Shown here piece by piece: positions 26,011 to 34,458 of a stretch of 64,000 nt of DNA. A program made the translations under genes and the position numbers. The stretch's first letter is position 1. Every line of letters starts with the position of its first letter. Source of the stretch: DATBSL01 sp963729875 (GTDB lineage Bacteria; Acidobacteriota; Vicinamibacteria; Fen-336); contig CAVSPR010000002.1 of NCBI GenBank assembly GCA_963729875.1, forward strand, positions 310,001-374,000. Direction: 5' to 3'. The notes under the pieces are model-generated. The model did not search any database, had not been told where the DNA came from, and saw only the letters and a program-made list of their open reading frames with translations.

Positions 26011-27432
26011 TCAGTCCGTCGCTTTCTCGTCGAGCAGCTCGCCGCCCGGGCCCACGAGGCTGAGCTTGACCGGCACCATGCCGAGGGCGTGGGTCGAACA
26101 GCTGAGGCAGGGGTCGTAGGCCCGCACCAGCGCCGAGACGCGGTTGAGGGCGCCCTCCTCGAGCTTGCGGCCGTTGACGAACCGCTTCGCCACCTGCTCG
26201 ACGCCCTTGCCGATCGCGAGATTGTTGTGGCCCGTCGCCACGATCAGGTTGGCCCACACCATCGCGCCGTCGTCGTTCACCTTGTAGTGGTGTATGAGGG
26301 TGCCGCGAGGCGCCTCGATGATGCCGACGCCCACCGGGCTGTTCACCCCCGCCGTCGCGCGCACCTTGGTGGAGAGGATCGCGGGGTCGTCCAGCAGCTC
26401 CTTCATCCGCTCGAGGGCGTAGGTCGCCTCGATGAGGCGCGCGTAGTGGTAGTGGAAGCCGCTCTGCACGATGCGGCCGAACCTCTGGCGGTACTCCTCG
26501 AGCTCCTTGTCCGCCTCCGGGGTCCCGCAGCGGTCGGCGGCGTTCAGCCGGGCGAGCGGGCCGACCCGGTAGATGCCCTCGGGGTAGCCGACGGGCTTGT
26601 AGTACGGGGCCTTCAGGTACGAATCGGCCATCGCCGCCTCGCCGATGTGGACCGCGTAGTCGTCGGGGCTCACCTGGTCGGCCACCATCTGGCCCTCGGG
26701 GCCCACGAATCGCAGCTTCCCGTCGTAGAGGCGGAGCGACCCGTCGGGGCCCACCAGGCCGGCGTACATGGTCGGAAAGTTGCTGAAGCTCGAGATCTCG
26801 TTCGGGAAGTGGTCGAGCGTCTTCTTCCACAGCTCGAGCGTCCGCCGGACGATCGCCTGCGCGGCGGGCAGCTCGGCGAGCGTCTTCTCGTGGGCGTGCG
26901 GGTCGAGGGGCGCGTTCACGCCGCCGGGCACCGTCCACGACGGGTGCACGCGCTCCTTCGCGAGGCGCTCGATGACCTGCTGGCCGAACTTGCGCAGCGC
27001 GATCCCGTCGCGCAGGGCGTCGGGGTGCTCCTCGAGGAGGCCCGCCACGTTGCGCTTCGCGGGGTCGTAGTCCATCCCCAGGAGGAGGTCGGGGGCGGAG
27101 AGGTGGAAGAAGGAGAGCGCGTGCGACTGCACGAACTGGGCGCAGTGGAGGAGCTCCCGGAGCTTCGCCGCGGCGGCGGGGATCCGCACCGCCATGATCT
27201 CGTCGCAGGCCTTCACCGAGGCGAGGAGGTGGCTCACCGGGCAGATGCCGCAGATGCGGGCGGTGATGGACGGCATCTCGTAGTACGGCCGGCCCTCGGT
27301 GAACTTCTCGAAGCCCCGGATCTGGGTGACGTGGAACTGCGTCCCCGTGACCTGCCCCTCGTCGTCCAGGCGGATCGTGATCTTCGCGTGACCCTCGATG
27401 CGCGAGACGGGGTGGATCGTGATCTTCTTCAT
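26011..27432 (-). CDS. hoxH: NiFe hydrogenase large subunit (group 3, HoxH-like)
   Basis: 473 residues, the catalytic subunit of a soluble NAD(P)-linked hydrogenase. The two Ni-Fe ligand pairs are present: RICGICPVSH (Cys60, Cys63) and DPCLSCSTH (Cys442, Cys445). Another 25 residues follow His448, the segment a HoxW-type endopeptidase removes on maturation. N-terminal HPVSRIEGHAKI is the L0 motif. The start at 27432 (MKKITIHPVSRIEGH) matches the family; an in-frame ATG at 27483 would add 17 residues. It is the last gene of hoxE-F-U-Y-H. No hyp maturation genes or hoxW are in the window, so they must lie elsewhere. Confidence 0.93.
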   Translation of the reverse strand: MKKITIHPVSRIEGHAKITIRLDDEGQVTGTQFHVTQIRGFEKFTEGRPYYEMPSITARICGICPVSHLLASVKACDEIMAVRIPAAAAKLRELLHCAQFVQSHALSFFHLSAPDLLLGMDYDPAKRNVAGLLEEHPDALRDGIALRKFGQQVIERLAKERVHPSWTVPGGVNAPLDPHAHEKTLAELPAAQAIVRRTLELWKKTLDHFPNEISSFSNFPTMYAGLVGPDGSLRLYDGKLRFVGPEGQMVADQVSPDDYAVHIGEAAMADSYLKAPYYKPVGYPEGIYRVGPLARLNAADRCGTPEADKELEEYRQRFGRIVQSGFHYHYARLIEATYALERMKELLDDPAILSTKVRATAGVNSPVGVGIIEAPRGTLIHHYKVNDDGAMVWANLIVATGHNNLAIGKGVEQVAKRFVNGRKLEEGALNRVSALVRAYDPCLSCSTHALGMVPVKLSLVGPGGELLDEKATD

Positions 27433-27487
27433 CGCTGGTCTCCCGGCCGTCACCGGCACCTTGCCCTTCCCCCGCGTCGCCATCGCG

Positions 27488-28018
27488 CTACCCGAACCGC
27501 AGCTTCGAGCCGAGGTCGGGCTTCCTGCCCTCGAGCAGCTCGCTGAGCACGAGGAGGATCGCATTGGGTTTCGGGGGGCATCCGGGGACGTGGATGTCGA
27601 CCTTCACCACCTCGTGCAGGGGCACCGCCTTCTTGAGGAGCGGCGGGACGCCGTCGGTGGGCACGCCGGGCTTGACGTCGGCCCCCTCGACGTAGACCCG
27701 CTCGAGCAGCTTGCGGGTGGCGATCCCGTTCCGCATCGACGGCACGTTGCTCGTCACCGCGCAGTCCCCGAGGGCCACCACGACCTTGCTGCGGGCCCTC
27801 GCCAGCTGGGCCAGCTTGAGGTCGTCCTGGCTGCTCACCGCGCCCTCGATCACCGCGACGTCCACCCCCTCCGGCCACTCCTGCGCGTCCACGAGGGGTC
27901 CGAAGACGATCTCCGCCTTGTTGAGGACGGCCACGATCCCCTCGTCCACGTCGAGGAGCGACATGTGGCAGCCGGAGCAGCCGTCGAGCCAGCAGGTCCC
28001 GAGCCGCACCTTGCCCAT
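27488..28018 (-). CDS. hoxY: NiFe hydrogenase small subunit (HoxY-like)
   Basis: 176 residues, electron-transfer subunit with a single proximal [4Fe-4S] cluster: LDGCSGCHMS near the N-terminus, GDCAVTSN and HVPGCPPKP. It lacks the C-terminal extra-cluster domain of respiratory hydrogenases, as expected for group 3 cytoplasmic enzymes. It relays electrons between HoxH and the diaphorase subunits HoxEFU. The stop of hoxU overlaps its start (ATGA at 28018), so translation is coupled; hoxH follows. Confidence 0.93.
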   Translation of the reverse strand: MGKVRLGTCWLDGCSGCHMSLLDVDEGIVAVLNKAEIVFGPLVDAQEWPEGVDVAVIEGAVSSQDDLKLAQLARARSKVVVALGDCAVTSNVPSMRNGIATRKLLERVYVEGADVKPGVPTDGVPPLLKKAVPLHEVVKVDIHVPGCPPKPNAILLVLSELLEGRKPDLGSKLRFG

Positions 28019-28725
28019 CACCGGCCTCCCCGCATCGCGGTCAGGCGGCTCACCACCTGGCCGTGCTTGGTCATCTCCTCGACCCCCCAGCCCTTCTCGG
28101 CCATGGCCCCGGTGGGGCAGGCCTGCACGCACTTGCCGCAGCTCGTGCAGGTGCGGGCCTCGCCCCACGTCCGCTTCAGCTCGCTCACCAGCCGCGACTG
28201 GATTCCGCGGGCCGCGATGTCCCAGACGTGGGCTCCCTCGATCTCGGCGCAGGTCCGCACGCAGCGCGAGCAGAGCACGCAGCGGTTGTGGTCGAGGACG
28301 TACCTCGGGTGGGAGGTGTCCACCGGGAGGCGGGGGTAGTTGTAGGGGTACCGCACGTGCGTCACCCCGTGGTCCTGGGCGAGGGCCTGCAGCTCGCAGT
28401 GCCCGCTCGAGACGCACACCGCGCACACGTGGTTCCGCTCGCAGAAGAGCAGCTCGAGCGCGATCTTGCGGTAGGCCTGCAGCTGCGGCGACGTGGTGGT
28501 GACGGCCATGCCGTCCTGCGCGGGCGTCGTACAGGCGGGGAGCAGGCGCGAGATCCCCTGGACCTCCACCATGCAGAGCCGGCAGGCGCCGACCGCGGTG
28601 AGGCCCTCCATGTAGCAGAGGGCGGGGATGTACTTGTTCGCGGCCCGCGCCACCTGGAGGACGCTCTGCCCGGGGCTCGCGGCCACGAACTCGCCGTCGA
28701 TCCGGACCTTCAGCTTCTGGGTCAC
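28018..28725 (-). CDS. hoxU: Hydrogenase diaphorase subunit HoxU (NuoG-like N-terminal part)
   Basis: 235 residues. A [2Fe-2S] plant-type domain (PALCYMEGLTAVGACRLCMVEV, LLPACTTP), a His-Cys3 [4Fe-4S] motif (HVCAVCVSSGHCEL) and two [4Fe-4S] ferredoxin motifs (CVLCSRCVRTCAEIEG and CTSCGKCVQACPTGA). This matches the HoxU or truncated NuoG build and bridges HoxF with the hydrogenase module. It follows hoxF by 13 nt and overlaps hoxY. Confidence 0.93.
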   Translation of the reverse strand: MTQKLKVRIDGEFVAASPGQSVLQVARAANKYIPALCYMEGLTAVGACRLCMVEVQGISRLLPACTTPAQDGMAVTTTSPQLQAYRKIALELLFCERNHVCAVCVSSGHCELQALAQDHGVTHVRYPYNYPRLPVDTSHPRYVLDHNRCVLCSRCVRTCAEIEGAHVWDIAARGIQSRLVSELKRTWGEARTCTSCGKCVQACPTGAMAEKGWGVEEMTKHGQVVSRLTAMRGGR

Positions 28726-28738
28726 GCCGGGGCCTCCT

Positions 28739-31700
28739 TCAGTTGTCTTCGCCGCGGACGTCGCACCGCAGGCAGCGCGACGTCTCTTCCAGGGCCGCGG
28801 CGGGGACGAGGCCGAGCGACACCTCGACGCTCGACTTCACCCGCTCCGCGGCTGCTCTCTCGCCCGGGACCTGGCGAGGGCTTTCGCTCTGCCTCTCCGG
28901 CGGCTCCATCGCGTACTCGAACGGCGGCCAGAGGGAGTCGACGCGCTTCACGCCCATGAGCCGCTTGTCGATCTTGCGGGCGGCCTGCCTCCCGTAGCGC
29001 ATGGCCCTCGTGACGTTCGAGGCCCCGGTGACGAGGTCGCCCCCCGCGTAGAAGCGCTCGCGGCTCGTCTCCATCGAGTAACGGTCGACCTCGACGGTGC
29101 CCGACTCCTTGAGCTTCAGCCCGGAGCTCTTCGTGAAGCCCGGGTCGACCTTCTCGCCGACGGCGAGAATCACGGTGTTGCAGTCCACGCGGACGACCTC
29201 GTCGGTGGGAACGGGCCGGCGGCGGCCCGAGGTGTCGAACTCGCCGAGCTTCGTCTTCACCACTTCGATCCCCTTCACCGCCCCCTGCTTGTCGCCCAGG
29301 ATCCGGTGGGGGGAGGCGAGGAAGAGAAACTGCACGCCCTCGTGCTCGGCCGCCTCGATCTCGTCCGGGATCGCCGGCATGTCCTTCCGCTCGCGGCGGT
29401 AGATCACGGTGACCTCGGAGCCCCTGCGCCGGGCGGTGCGGGCGGCGTCGATCGCGGCGTTGCCGCCCCCGATCACCACCACCCTTCGGCCGACCGGCAG
29501 CGTCTCGTCGCGGGCGACGCCCTCGAGGAAGGGCAGGGCGTGCAGGACACCGGCGAGCTCGGTGCCCGGCAGCTGGACGTGGCTCTCCTTCCAGGTCCCG
29601 ATCGCGAGGAAGACGGCGTCGTACTGGTGGGCGAGGTCGTTCAGGCCGACGCCGTCCCCGACCGGCGAGCTGAGCTGGAACCGGACGCCCACCCGCTCGA
29701 TGAGCTCCAGCTCCTTCGCGAGGACCGCCTTGGGAAGGCGATACTCCGGCAGCGCGTAGCGGAGCATGCCGCCCGCCTCCGGCCGCGAGTCGAAGACGGT
29801 GACGGCGTGGCCGAGGAGCGCGAGGTAGTAGGCGCAGGTGAGGCCGGCCGGCCCCGCGCCCACGACCGCGACCTCGCGGCCGGTGGGCTCCTTCTTGAGC
29901 GCGACCAGCCTCTCCACCATCGGCTCGAACTTGTCGGAGAGGAGCACGGAGTCGGCGATCGTCCGGTGCACGTCCCGCATGTTCACGGGCTCGTCCACCG
30001 CCGCGCGCCGGCAGCGGTCCTCGCACGGGTGCTGGCAGACGCGCCCGGTGGAGGCGGGGAGCGGGTTGTCGAGGATCACCGAGAGGAAGGCGTCCTCGAG
30101 CTTGCCCTCCTTGTAGAGCTGGAGGAACCGCGGGATGTTCATGTGGATCGGGCACGAGTTCTCGCAGGGGCTGACCGCGAGGTCCTCGCACACCCCGGCC
30201 CGGCAGCGCTTGACGCGGATGTGGTCCTCGAACTCGTTGCGGAAGTGCCGCAGGGTGGTGAGCACGGGGTTCGGGGCGCTCTGGCCGAGCCCGCAGAGCG
30301 AGGTGTCGCGCACCATGCGGCACAGCTCGTCCAGGGAGTCGAGGTCGGCCAGGGTGCCGTTGCCCTCGGTGATGCGGTTCAGCATCCGCAGGGCCTTGTC
30401 GAGGCCCACCCGGCAGGGGACGCACTTCCCGCAGCTCTCCGAGTGGGTGAACTCGATGAAGAAGCGGGCCACGTCCACCATGCAGTTGTCTTCGTCCATC
30501 ACGACCATGCCGCCGGAGCCCATGATCGAGCCGATCTGGGCGAGGCTCTCGTAGTCGACGGCGGTGTCGAACATGTCGGCGGGGATGCAGCCGCCGGACG
30601 GCCCGCCCGTCTGGATGGCCTTGATCTCGCGGCCGTCGGTGCCGCCCGCGCCGATGTCGTAGACGAACTTCGCGATGGGCGTCCCGAGCGGCATCTCCAC
30701 GAGGCCGGTGCTGTGCACCTTGCCCACGAGGGAGAAGACCTTGGTGCCCGGGCTCTTGGCGCTGCCGGTCCCGGTGAACCAGACCGGGCCCTTGGACACG
30801 ATGGGGGCGACGTTGTACCAGGTCTCGACGTTGTTGATGTTGGTGGGCTTGCCCCAGAGGCCCTTCTGCGCCGGGAACGGCGGGCGCGGGCGCGGGCGGC
30901 CGGAGTGGCCCTCGAGGGACGCGATGAGCGCCGTCTCCTCGCCACAGACGAAGGCGCCCGCCCCCTCCACGAGCTCGACGTCGAACTTGAAGCCGCGGCC
31001 GAGGACGTTGTCGCCGAGGACGCCGTACGCCCGGGCCTGCTCGATCGCGTGCTCGAGCCGCAGCACGGCGAGCGGGTACTCGGCGCGCACGTAGAGGATG
31101 CCCTTCGACGTGCCGGTGACGTAGCCGGCGATCGCCATGCCCTCGAGGAGCGAGTGGGGGTCGCTCTCGATCTCGTTGCGGTTCATGTAGGCGCCGGGGT
31201 CCCCCTCGTCCGCGTTGCAGACGAGGTACTTCTCGGGGCCGGCCGCCGCGCGGAGGAACTCCCACTTGTTGCCGGTCAGGTAGCCGGCCCCGCCCCGCCC
31301 GCGGAGCTTGGCCGCCTTCACCTGCTCGATGACGGCCCCCGGGTTGGCGTCGATCAGGACCTTGTAGAGGGCCTGGTAGCCGCCGACCGCGATGTACTCC
31401 TCGATGTCGTCGGGGTTGAGGAGGCCGCAGTTTCGGAGGACGATCTTGACCTGGCCCTTGAAGAACGGCACCTCGTGCCAGTGGGGCAGCTCCGGGTAGC
31501 CGTACCCGTACTTCACGTGGCCGGTGAGGTGGTCCCACTCCTCGATCTTGCAGAGCACGAGCTCGGGGGGCGGGACCTTCCCCTGGCCCAGGCCGCCGAG
31601 GATGGCGTCGACGTGGTTCGGCTGCACGCGCCGGAGGATCAGGAGCGGCCGGCCCGGGACCCACACGTTGACGAGCGGCTCCTCGGCGCAGAAGCCGAAG

Positions 31701-31897
31701 CAGCCAACCGGGGCGAGCTGCACGGCGAGCCCGCGCGACTCGATCTCCGAGGAGAAGGCATGGAAGACCGCCTCGGCGCCGTTGCCGGAGCCGCACGTGC
31801 CCATGCCCACGCCGATGCGAGGCCGGCTGGGGAGGAGCTTGGCGAGGCCCGCCTCGCGCACCTCGTTGAACGCGGCGATGTCCTGGATGAGCGTCAT
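28739..31897 (-). CDS. hoxF: HoxF diaphorase subunit fused to a GltD/NfnL-like NAD(P)H flavoprotein
   Basis: 1052 residues, about twice a normal HoxF. Order: thioredoxin-like domain (1-115; Cys35, Cys66, Cys70, so three of four expected [2Fe-2S] ligands), FMN/NADH domain (RGRGGAGYLTG, CNADEGDPGAYMNR), [4Fe-4S] site ESCGKCVPCRVG, then a complete GltD-like module: cysteine-rich CRAGVCEDL...CENSCPIHMNI...CQHPCEDRCRR, FAD motif VAVVGAGPAGLTCAYYLALLG, NAD(P) motif VVVIGGGNAAIDAARTARRRG and a terminal CLRCD. Two separate pyridine-nucleotide/flavin centres in one chain suggest transfer among H2, NAD(H) and NADP(H), possibly electron bifurcation. Its ATG overlaps the hoxE stop (31894-31897). Confidence 0.93.
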   Translation of the reverse strand: MTLIQDIAAFNEVREAGLAKLLPSRPRIGVGMGTCGSGNGAEAVFHAFSSEIESRGLAVQLAPVGCFGFCAEEPLVNVWVPGRPLLILRRVQPNHVDAILGGLGQGKVPPPELVLCKIEEWDHLTGHVKYGYGYPELPHWHEVPFFKGQVKIVLRNCGLLNPDDIEEYIAVGGYQALYKVLIDANPGAVIEQVKAAKLRGRGGAGYLTGNKWEFLRAAAGPEKYLVCNADEGDPGAYMNRNEIESDPHSLLEGMAIAGYVTGTSKGILYVRAEYPLAVLRLEHAIEQARAYGVLGDNVLGRGFKFDVELVEGAGAFVCGEETALIASLEGHSGRPRPRPPFPAQKGLWGKPTNINNVETWYNVAPIVSKGPVWFTGTGSAKSPGTKVFSLVGKVHSTGLVEMPLGTPIAKFVYDIGAGGTDGREIKAIQTGGPSGGCIPADMFDTAVDYESLAQIGSIMGSGGMVVMDEDNCMVDVARFFIEFTHSESCGKCVPCRVGLDKALRMLNRITEGNGTLADLDSLDELCRMVRDTSLCGLGQSAPNPVLTTLRHFRNEFEDHIRVKRCRAGVCEDLAVSPCENSCPIHMNIPRFLQLYKEGKLEDAFLSVILDNPLPASTGRVCQHPCEDRCRRAAVDEPVNMRDVHRTIADSVLLSDKFEPMVERLVALKKEPTGREVAVVGAGPAGLTCAYYLALLGHAVTVFDSRPEAGGMLRYALPEYRLPKAVLAKELELIERVGVRFQLSSPVGDGVGLNDLAHQYDAVFLAIGTWKESHVQLPGTELAGVLHALPFLEGVARDETLPVGRRVVVIGGGNAAIDAARTARRRGSEVTVIYRRERKDMPAIPDEIEAAEHEGVQFLFLASPHRILGDKQGAVKGIEVVKTKLGEFDTSGRRRPVPTDEVVRVDCNTVILAVGEKVDPGFTKSSGLKLKESGTVEVDRYSMETSRERFYAGGDLVTGASNVTRAMRYGRQAARKIDKRLMGVKRVDSLWPPFEYAMEPPERQSESPRQVPGERAAAERVKSSVEVSLGLVPAAALEETSRCLRCDVRGEDN

Positions 31898-32436
31898 CGG
31901 CCGCCCTCCTTCCGCAGCTTGTCCACCTCGCGCATGAGCGCCTGCTCTTTCACGTGGCCGCGGATGGCGTGGTTCACCTCGACCACCGGGGCGAGCGCGC
32001 ACTGGCCGAAGCAGGCCACGGTGCGGATCGTGAACCGGCGGTCCGGGGTGGTGAGGGTGAGCTTGTCGGCGCCGCCCGCCTCTTCCGGAGGACGGGAAAG
32101 GCCGAGCTGGAGCTTCAGGCGCTCGAGGAGCGCGCGCGAGCCGCGGGTGTGGCAGGCGGTCCCCCGGCAGATGCTCACGGTGTGCGTGCCCTGCGGCTCG
32201 AGGTTGAAGAGCGCGTAGAAGGTGGCGACGCTGTAGACCTGCGCCTGGGGGACGCCGGTCCTCGCGGCCACGTACTCGAGCGTCTCCATGGGGAGGTACT
32301 TGTTGCGGTGCTGCTCCTGCAGCTTCTCGAGCACGCTGAGGAGCGAGCCGGGGCGGCCGCCCTGCTCCGCGATGACGCGGTCGAGGAGGTCCTGGTCCTC
32401 TACGCGCGGCAGCGCCGTCGCCAGGCTGGTGGTCAT
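31894..32436 (-). CDS. hoxE: Hydrogenase diaphorase subunit HoxE (NuoE-like [2Fe-2S] protein)
   Basis: 180 residues. A helical N-terminal domain (LLSVLEKLQEQHRNKYLP, VYSVATFYALFNL) precedes a thioredoxin-like [2Fe-2S] fold with CRGTACHTRGS and VACFGQCALAP, all four cysteines present. First gene of the hoxEFUYH operon; GGAGG stands 7 nt before ATG 32436. Upstream lies a gene-free region of about 415 bp containing the inverted repeat CCGTA-TG-TACGG (32552-32563), a plausible operator. Confidence 0.93.
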   Translation of the reverse strand: MTTSLATALPRVEDQDLLDRVIAEQGGRPGSLLSVLEKLQEQHRNKYLPMETLEYVAARTGVPQAQVYSVATFYALFNLEPQGTHTVSICRGTACHTRGSRALLERLKLQLGLSRPPEEAGGADKLTLTTPDRRFTIRTVACFGQCALAPVVEVNHAIRGHVKEQALMREVDKLRKEGGR

Positions 32437-32551
32437 CGAGGCCTCCGAGCGCGCCGTCGTCGGCGGGCCGGGGTCGGTTGGTTCGATTGGCCCGGATGGC
32501 GAACGGCGATCAACCGTAATCGTAGGCCTCGCACGCGGCCACGCGACAGGG

Positions 32552-32563
32552 CCGTATGTACGG
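32552..32563. promoter_or_regulatory. Inverted repeat CCGTA-TG-TACGG upstream of hoxE
   Basis: Perfect 5-bp arms with a 2-bp centre, 116 bp before the hoxE start codon. Position and symmetry suit a dimeric repressor or activator of the hydrogenase operon; the regulator is unknown. Confidence 0.35.
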
Positions 32564-32614
32564 GGATGATGGTGGATCCGATGGTTCAGGATCGGCCGTA
32601 ATGGATCAGATGCA

Positions 32615-32648
32615 CCCTCGGCACCTCAGTCCGGCGAGGTGCCGAGGG
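32615..32648. repeat. 13-bp perfect inverted repeat (hairpin) in the hoxE/GT39 gap
   Basis: CCCTCGGCACCTC, an 8-nt loop, then GAGGTGCCGAGGG. No T-tract follows on either strand, so it is not an ordinary intrinsic terminator. It may be a transcriptional barrier between divergent units or part of an RNA. Confidence 0.6.
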
Positions 32649-32761
32649 AGTTGCCGCTTGGCCGACTCGTCTGCCCCAGAGCCCTGGGGAGAGCTCGTAG
32701 TCCTGCACCCTGCGGAGTGGCAGCCATCAAAGCCCACGGCGGTCGCCAGCTTCCTCTGAGA

Positions 32762-32782
32762 CGAGGGGGTTCCACCCCCTCG
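32762..32782. repeat. 9-bp inverted repeat CGAGGGGGT-TCC-ACCCCCTCG
   Basis: Perfect arms with a 3-nt centre, about 70 bp before the GT39 start codon. Could be an operator or a hairpin; no T-tract. Confidence 0.5.
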
Positions 32783-32840
32783 AGCACCCCCCGGTTGCGA
32801 CGCCCAAGGATCGGCGTGAACGTGTGGCTGGCTCCTGGCG

Positions 32841-32846
32841 TATAAC
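32841..32846 (+). promoter_or_regulatory. -10 box TATAAC of the GT39 gene (leaderless)
   Basis: TATAAC followed by 6 nt (CCACAG) and ATG 32853. There is no room for a ribosome-binding site, so transcription probably begins at the start codon. Confidence 0.6.
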
Positions 32847-32852
32847 CCACAG

Positions 32853-34391
32853 ATGGCCCGCAAGGTCCCATGGCTCGCCGGCGGTCTGGGCGTGGTGATG
32901 GCGATCGCGGCGGCGAAGCTGGGGCTGCACCTCGCGACCGCCTCCCGCTACGGCTACTTTGGCGACGAGCTGTACTTCCTCGCGTGCGGCGAGCACCTCG
33001 ACTGGGGCTACGTGGACCACCCGCCCCTCGTCGGCCTGATGGCCTGGGTGGTGAGCCGCACCCTCGGGACCTCGCTCCTCGCCATCCGTTCCGTGTCCGC
33101 GGTGGCCGGGGCGGCGCTCGTCCTGCTCACCGGACTCCTCGCCCGCGAGCTCGGCGGCGGACGGTTCGCCATGGGCCTCTCCTCGCTCGCGAGCGCTCTC
33201 GCCTCCGTCTACGTCGTGATGCACTACCTCTTCACGATGAACGCGCTCGAGCCCCTCTTCTGGACGGGATGTGCCTTCCTCGTCGTCCGGGTCGTCAAGA
33301 CCGGCAACCAGAAGCTCTGGCTCTGGTTCGGCCTGCTGGCCGGGCTCGGCCTGCAGAACAAGTACTCGATGGCGGTCTACGGGCTCGGCCTCGTGGCGGG
33401 CCTCGTCCTGAGCCCGCAGCGCCAGGCGCTGAAGAAGCCCTGGATCTGGCTGGGGGGTGCCCTCGCCGGGCTCGTGTTCCTGCCCAACGTGCTGTGGAAC
33501 CAGGCCCACGGCTGGCCGTTCCTCGTCTTCGAGCGGAACCTCCGCGAGCACGGGCGCGACGTGGTCCTCGCGCCGCTCGAGTACGTCGCCCACCAGGTCC
33601 TGAACGCGAACCCGGCGAGCCTCCCGATCTGGCTGGCCGGGCTCGCCTGGCTTCTCGCCTCGAAGCGGGGGCGCGCGTTCCGGCCGCTGGGGACGGCCTT
33701 CCTCGTCACCCTCGCCTTCTTCATCCTCGCCAAGGGCAAGGACTACTACGTGACCCCGGCCTTCGCCACGCTCTTCGCGGCGGGTGGCGTGGCGCTCGAG
33801 GCCTTCACCGCCGGCGGGTGGCGCGCGCGCCTGCGCCCCGTCCTCGTCCTGCTGTTCGCCCTGACCCTGCCCTTCCTGCCCTTCGTCCTGCCGATCCTCT
33901 CCCCCGAGGGGCTGATCGCCTACCAGGAGGGGCTCGGGATCACGCTGCCCGCCACCGAGAAGGCCCACGCGCAGGCCGCCCTGCCCCACCACTTCGCCTG
34001 GCAGTTCGGCTGGGACGAGAGGGTGGCGGCCGTGGCTCTCACCTACCACGCGATGCCGCCCGAGGAGCAGTCCCGGGTCGCGATCATCGCGAACAACTAC
34101 GGCGACTCCGGGGCCATCGATCTCCTCGGCCCGAGGTACGGCCTGCCGATGAAGGCGCTCGGCACGCACGTCTCCTACTGGCTCTGGGGGCCGGGCGAGG
34201 CGTCGAAGGACGTCTTCATCGTCCTCGGGGACCGGCCGGAGAGACTGCAGCGGTTGTGCGGGGACGTCGAGGTCGCGGCCGAGCCGTACCACCCCTGGAC
34301 GGCGGTCTGGGAGAACCGGCCCGTCCTCGTGTGCCGCCGGCCGCGCCTGTCGCTGCCTGAGCTCTGGCCGAAGGTCCGGATCTGGGGCTGA
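32853..34391 (+). CDS. Membrane glycosyltransferase, family 39 (PMT/ArnT-like)
   Basis: 512 residues with about 12 membrane helices. The first periplasmic loop carries RYGYFGDELYFLACGEHLDWGYVDHPPL; the GDE acidic pair is the catalytic motif of GT39/ArnT-type lipid-linked sugar transferases. A soluble C-terminal domain follows (VAIIANNYGDSGAIDLLGPRYGLP). It should move a sugar from a polyprenyl-phosphate donor onto a protein or lipid on the outer side of the inner membrane. The start at 32853 sits 6 nt behind a TATAAC box. Acceptor unknown; no other glycan genes nearby. Confidence 0.85.
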   Translation: MARKVPWLAGGLGVVMAIAAAKLGLHLATASRYGYFGDELYFLACGEHLDWGYVDHPPLVGLMAWVVSRTLGTSLLAIRSVSAVAGAALVLLTGLLARELGGGRFAMGLSSLASALASVYVVMHYLFTMNALEPLFWTGCAFLVVRVVKTGNQKLWLWFGLLAGLGLQNKYSMAVYGLGLVAGLVLSPQRQALKKPWIWLGGALAGLVFLPNVLWNQAHGWPFLVFERNLREHGRDVVLAPLEYVAHQVLNANPASLPIWLAGLAWLLASKRGRAFRPLGTAFLVTLAFFILAKGKDYYVTPAFATLFAAGGVALEAFTAGGWRARLRPVLVLLFALTLPFLPFVLPILSPEGLIAYQEGLGITLPATEKAHAQAALPHHFAWQFGWDERVAAVALTYHAMPPEEQSRVAIIANNYGDSGAIDLLGPRYGLPMKALGTHVSYWLWGPGEASKDVFIVLGDRPERLQRLCGDVEVAAEPYHPWTAVWENRPVLVCRRPRLSLPELWPKVRIWG

Positions 34392-34458
34392 CGAGGACCC
34401 CGGGGGGCCGGGCGTGGGACGGATCCAGTCCCGTATCATTGGGAGTCGCGGGGTGGAC

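Larger units (their letters stand above)
32437..32852. other. Gene-free region between hoxE and the GT39 gene, with strong hairpins
   Basis: No convincing gene on either strand; short open frames here lack family features. It holds the hoxE promoter region with the dyad at 32552-32563, a 13-bp hairpin at 32615-32648, a 9-bp hairpin at 32762-32782, and the -10 box of the GT39 gene (32841-32846). Confidence 0.5.

Noticed and set aside
28628..32218. Plus-strand open frame of about 1200 codons opposite hoxF and hoxE
   Set aside because: Antisense shadow of unmistakable hydrogenase genes; no recognisable protein features or ribosome-binding site.
32762..32782. GGGGG-TTCCA-CCCCC resembling a tRNA T-arm
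   Set aside because: The loop is too short and lacks TTCRANY, and no acceptor, D or anticodon arms can be placed around it.
32639..32871. Short open frames on both strands in the hoxE/GT39 gap
   Set aside because: They overlap each other and the hairpins, have no ribosome-binding site and show no family features.
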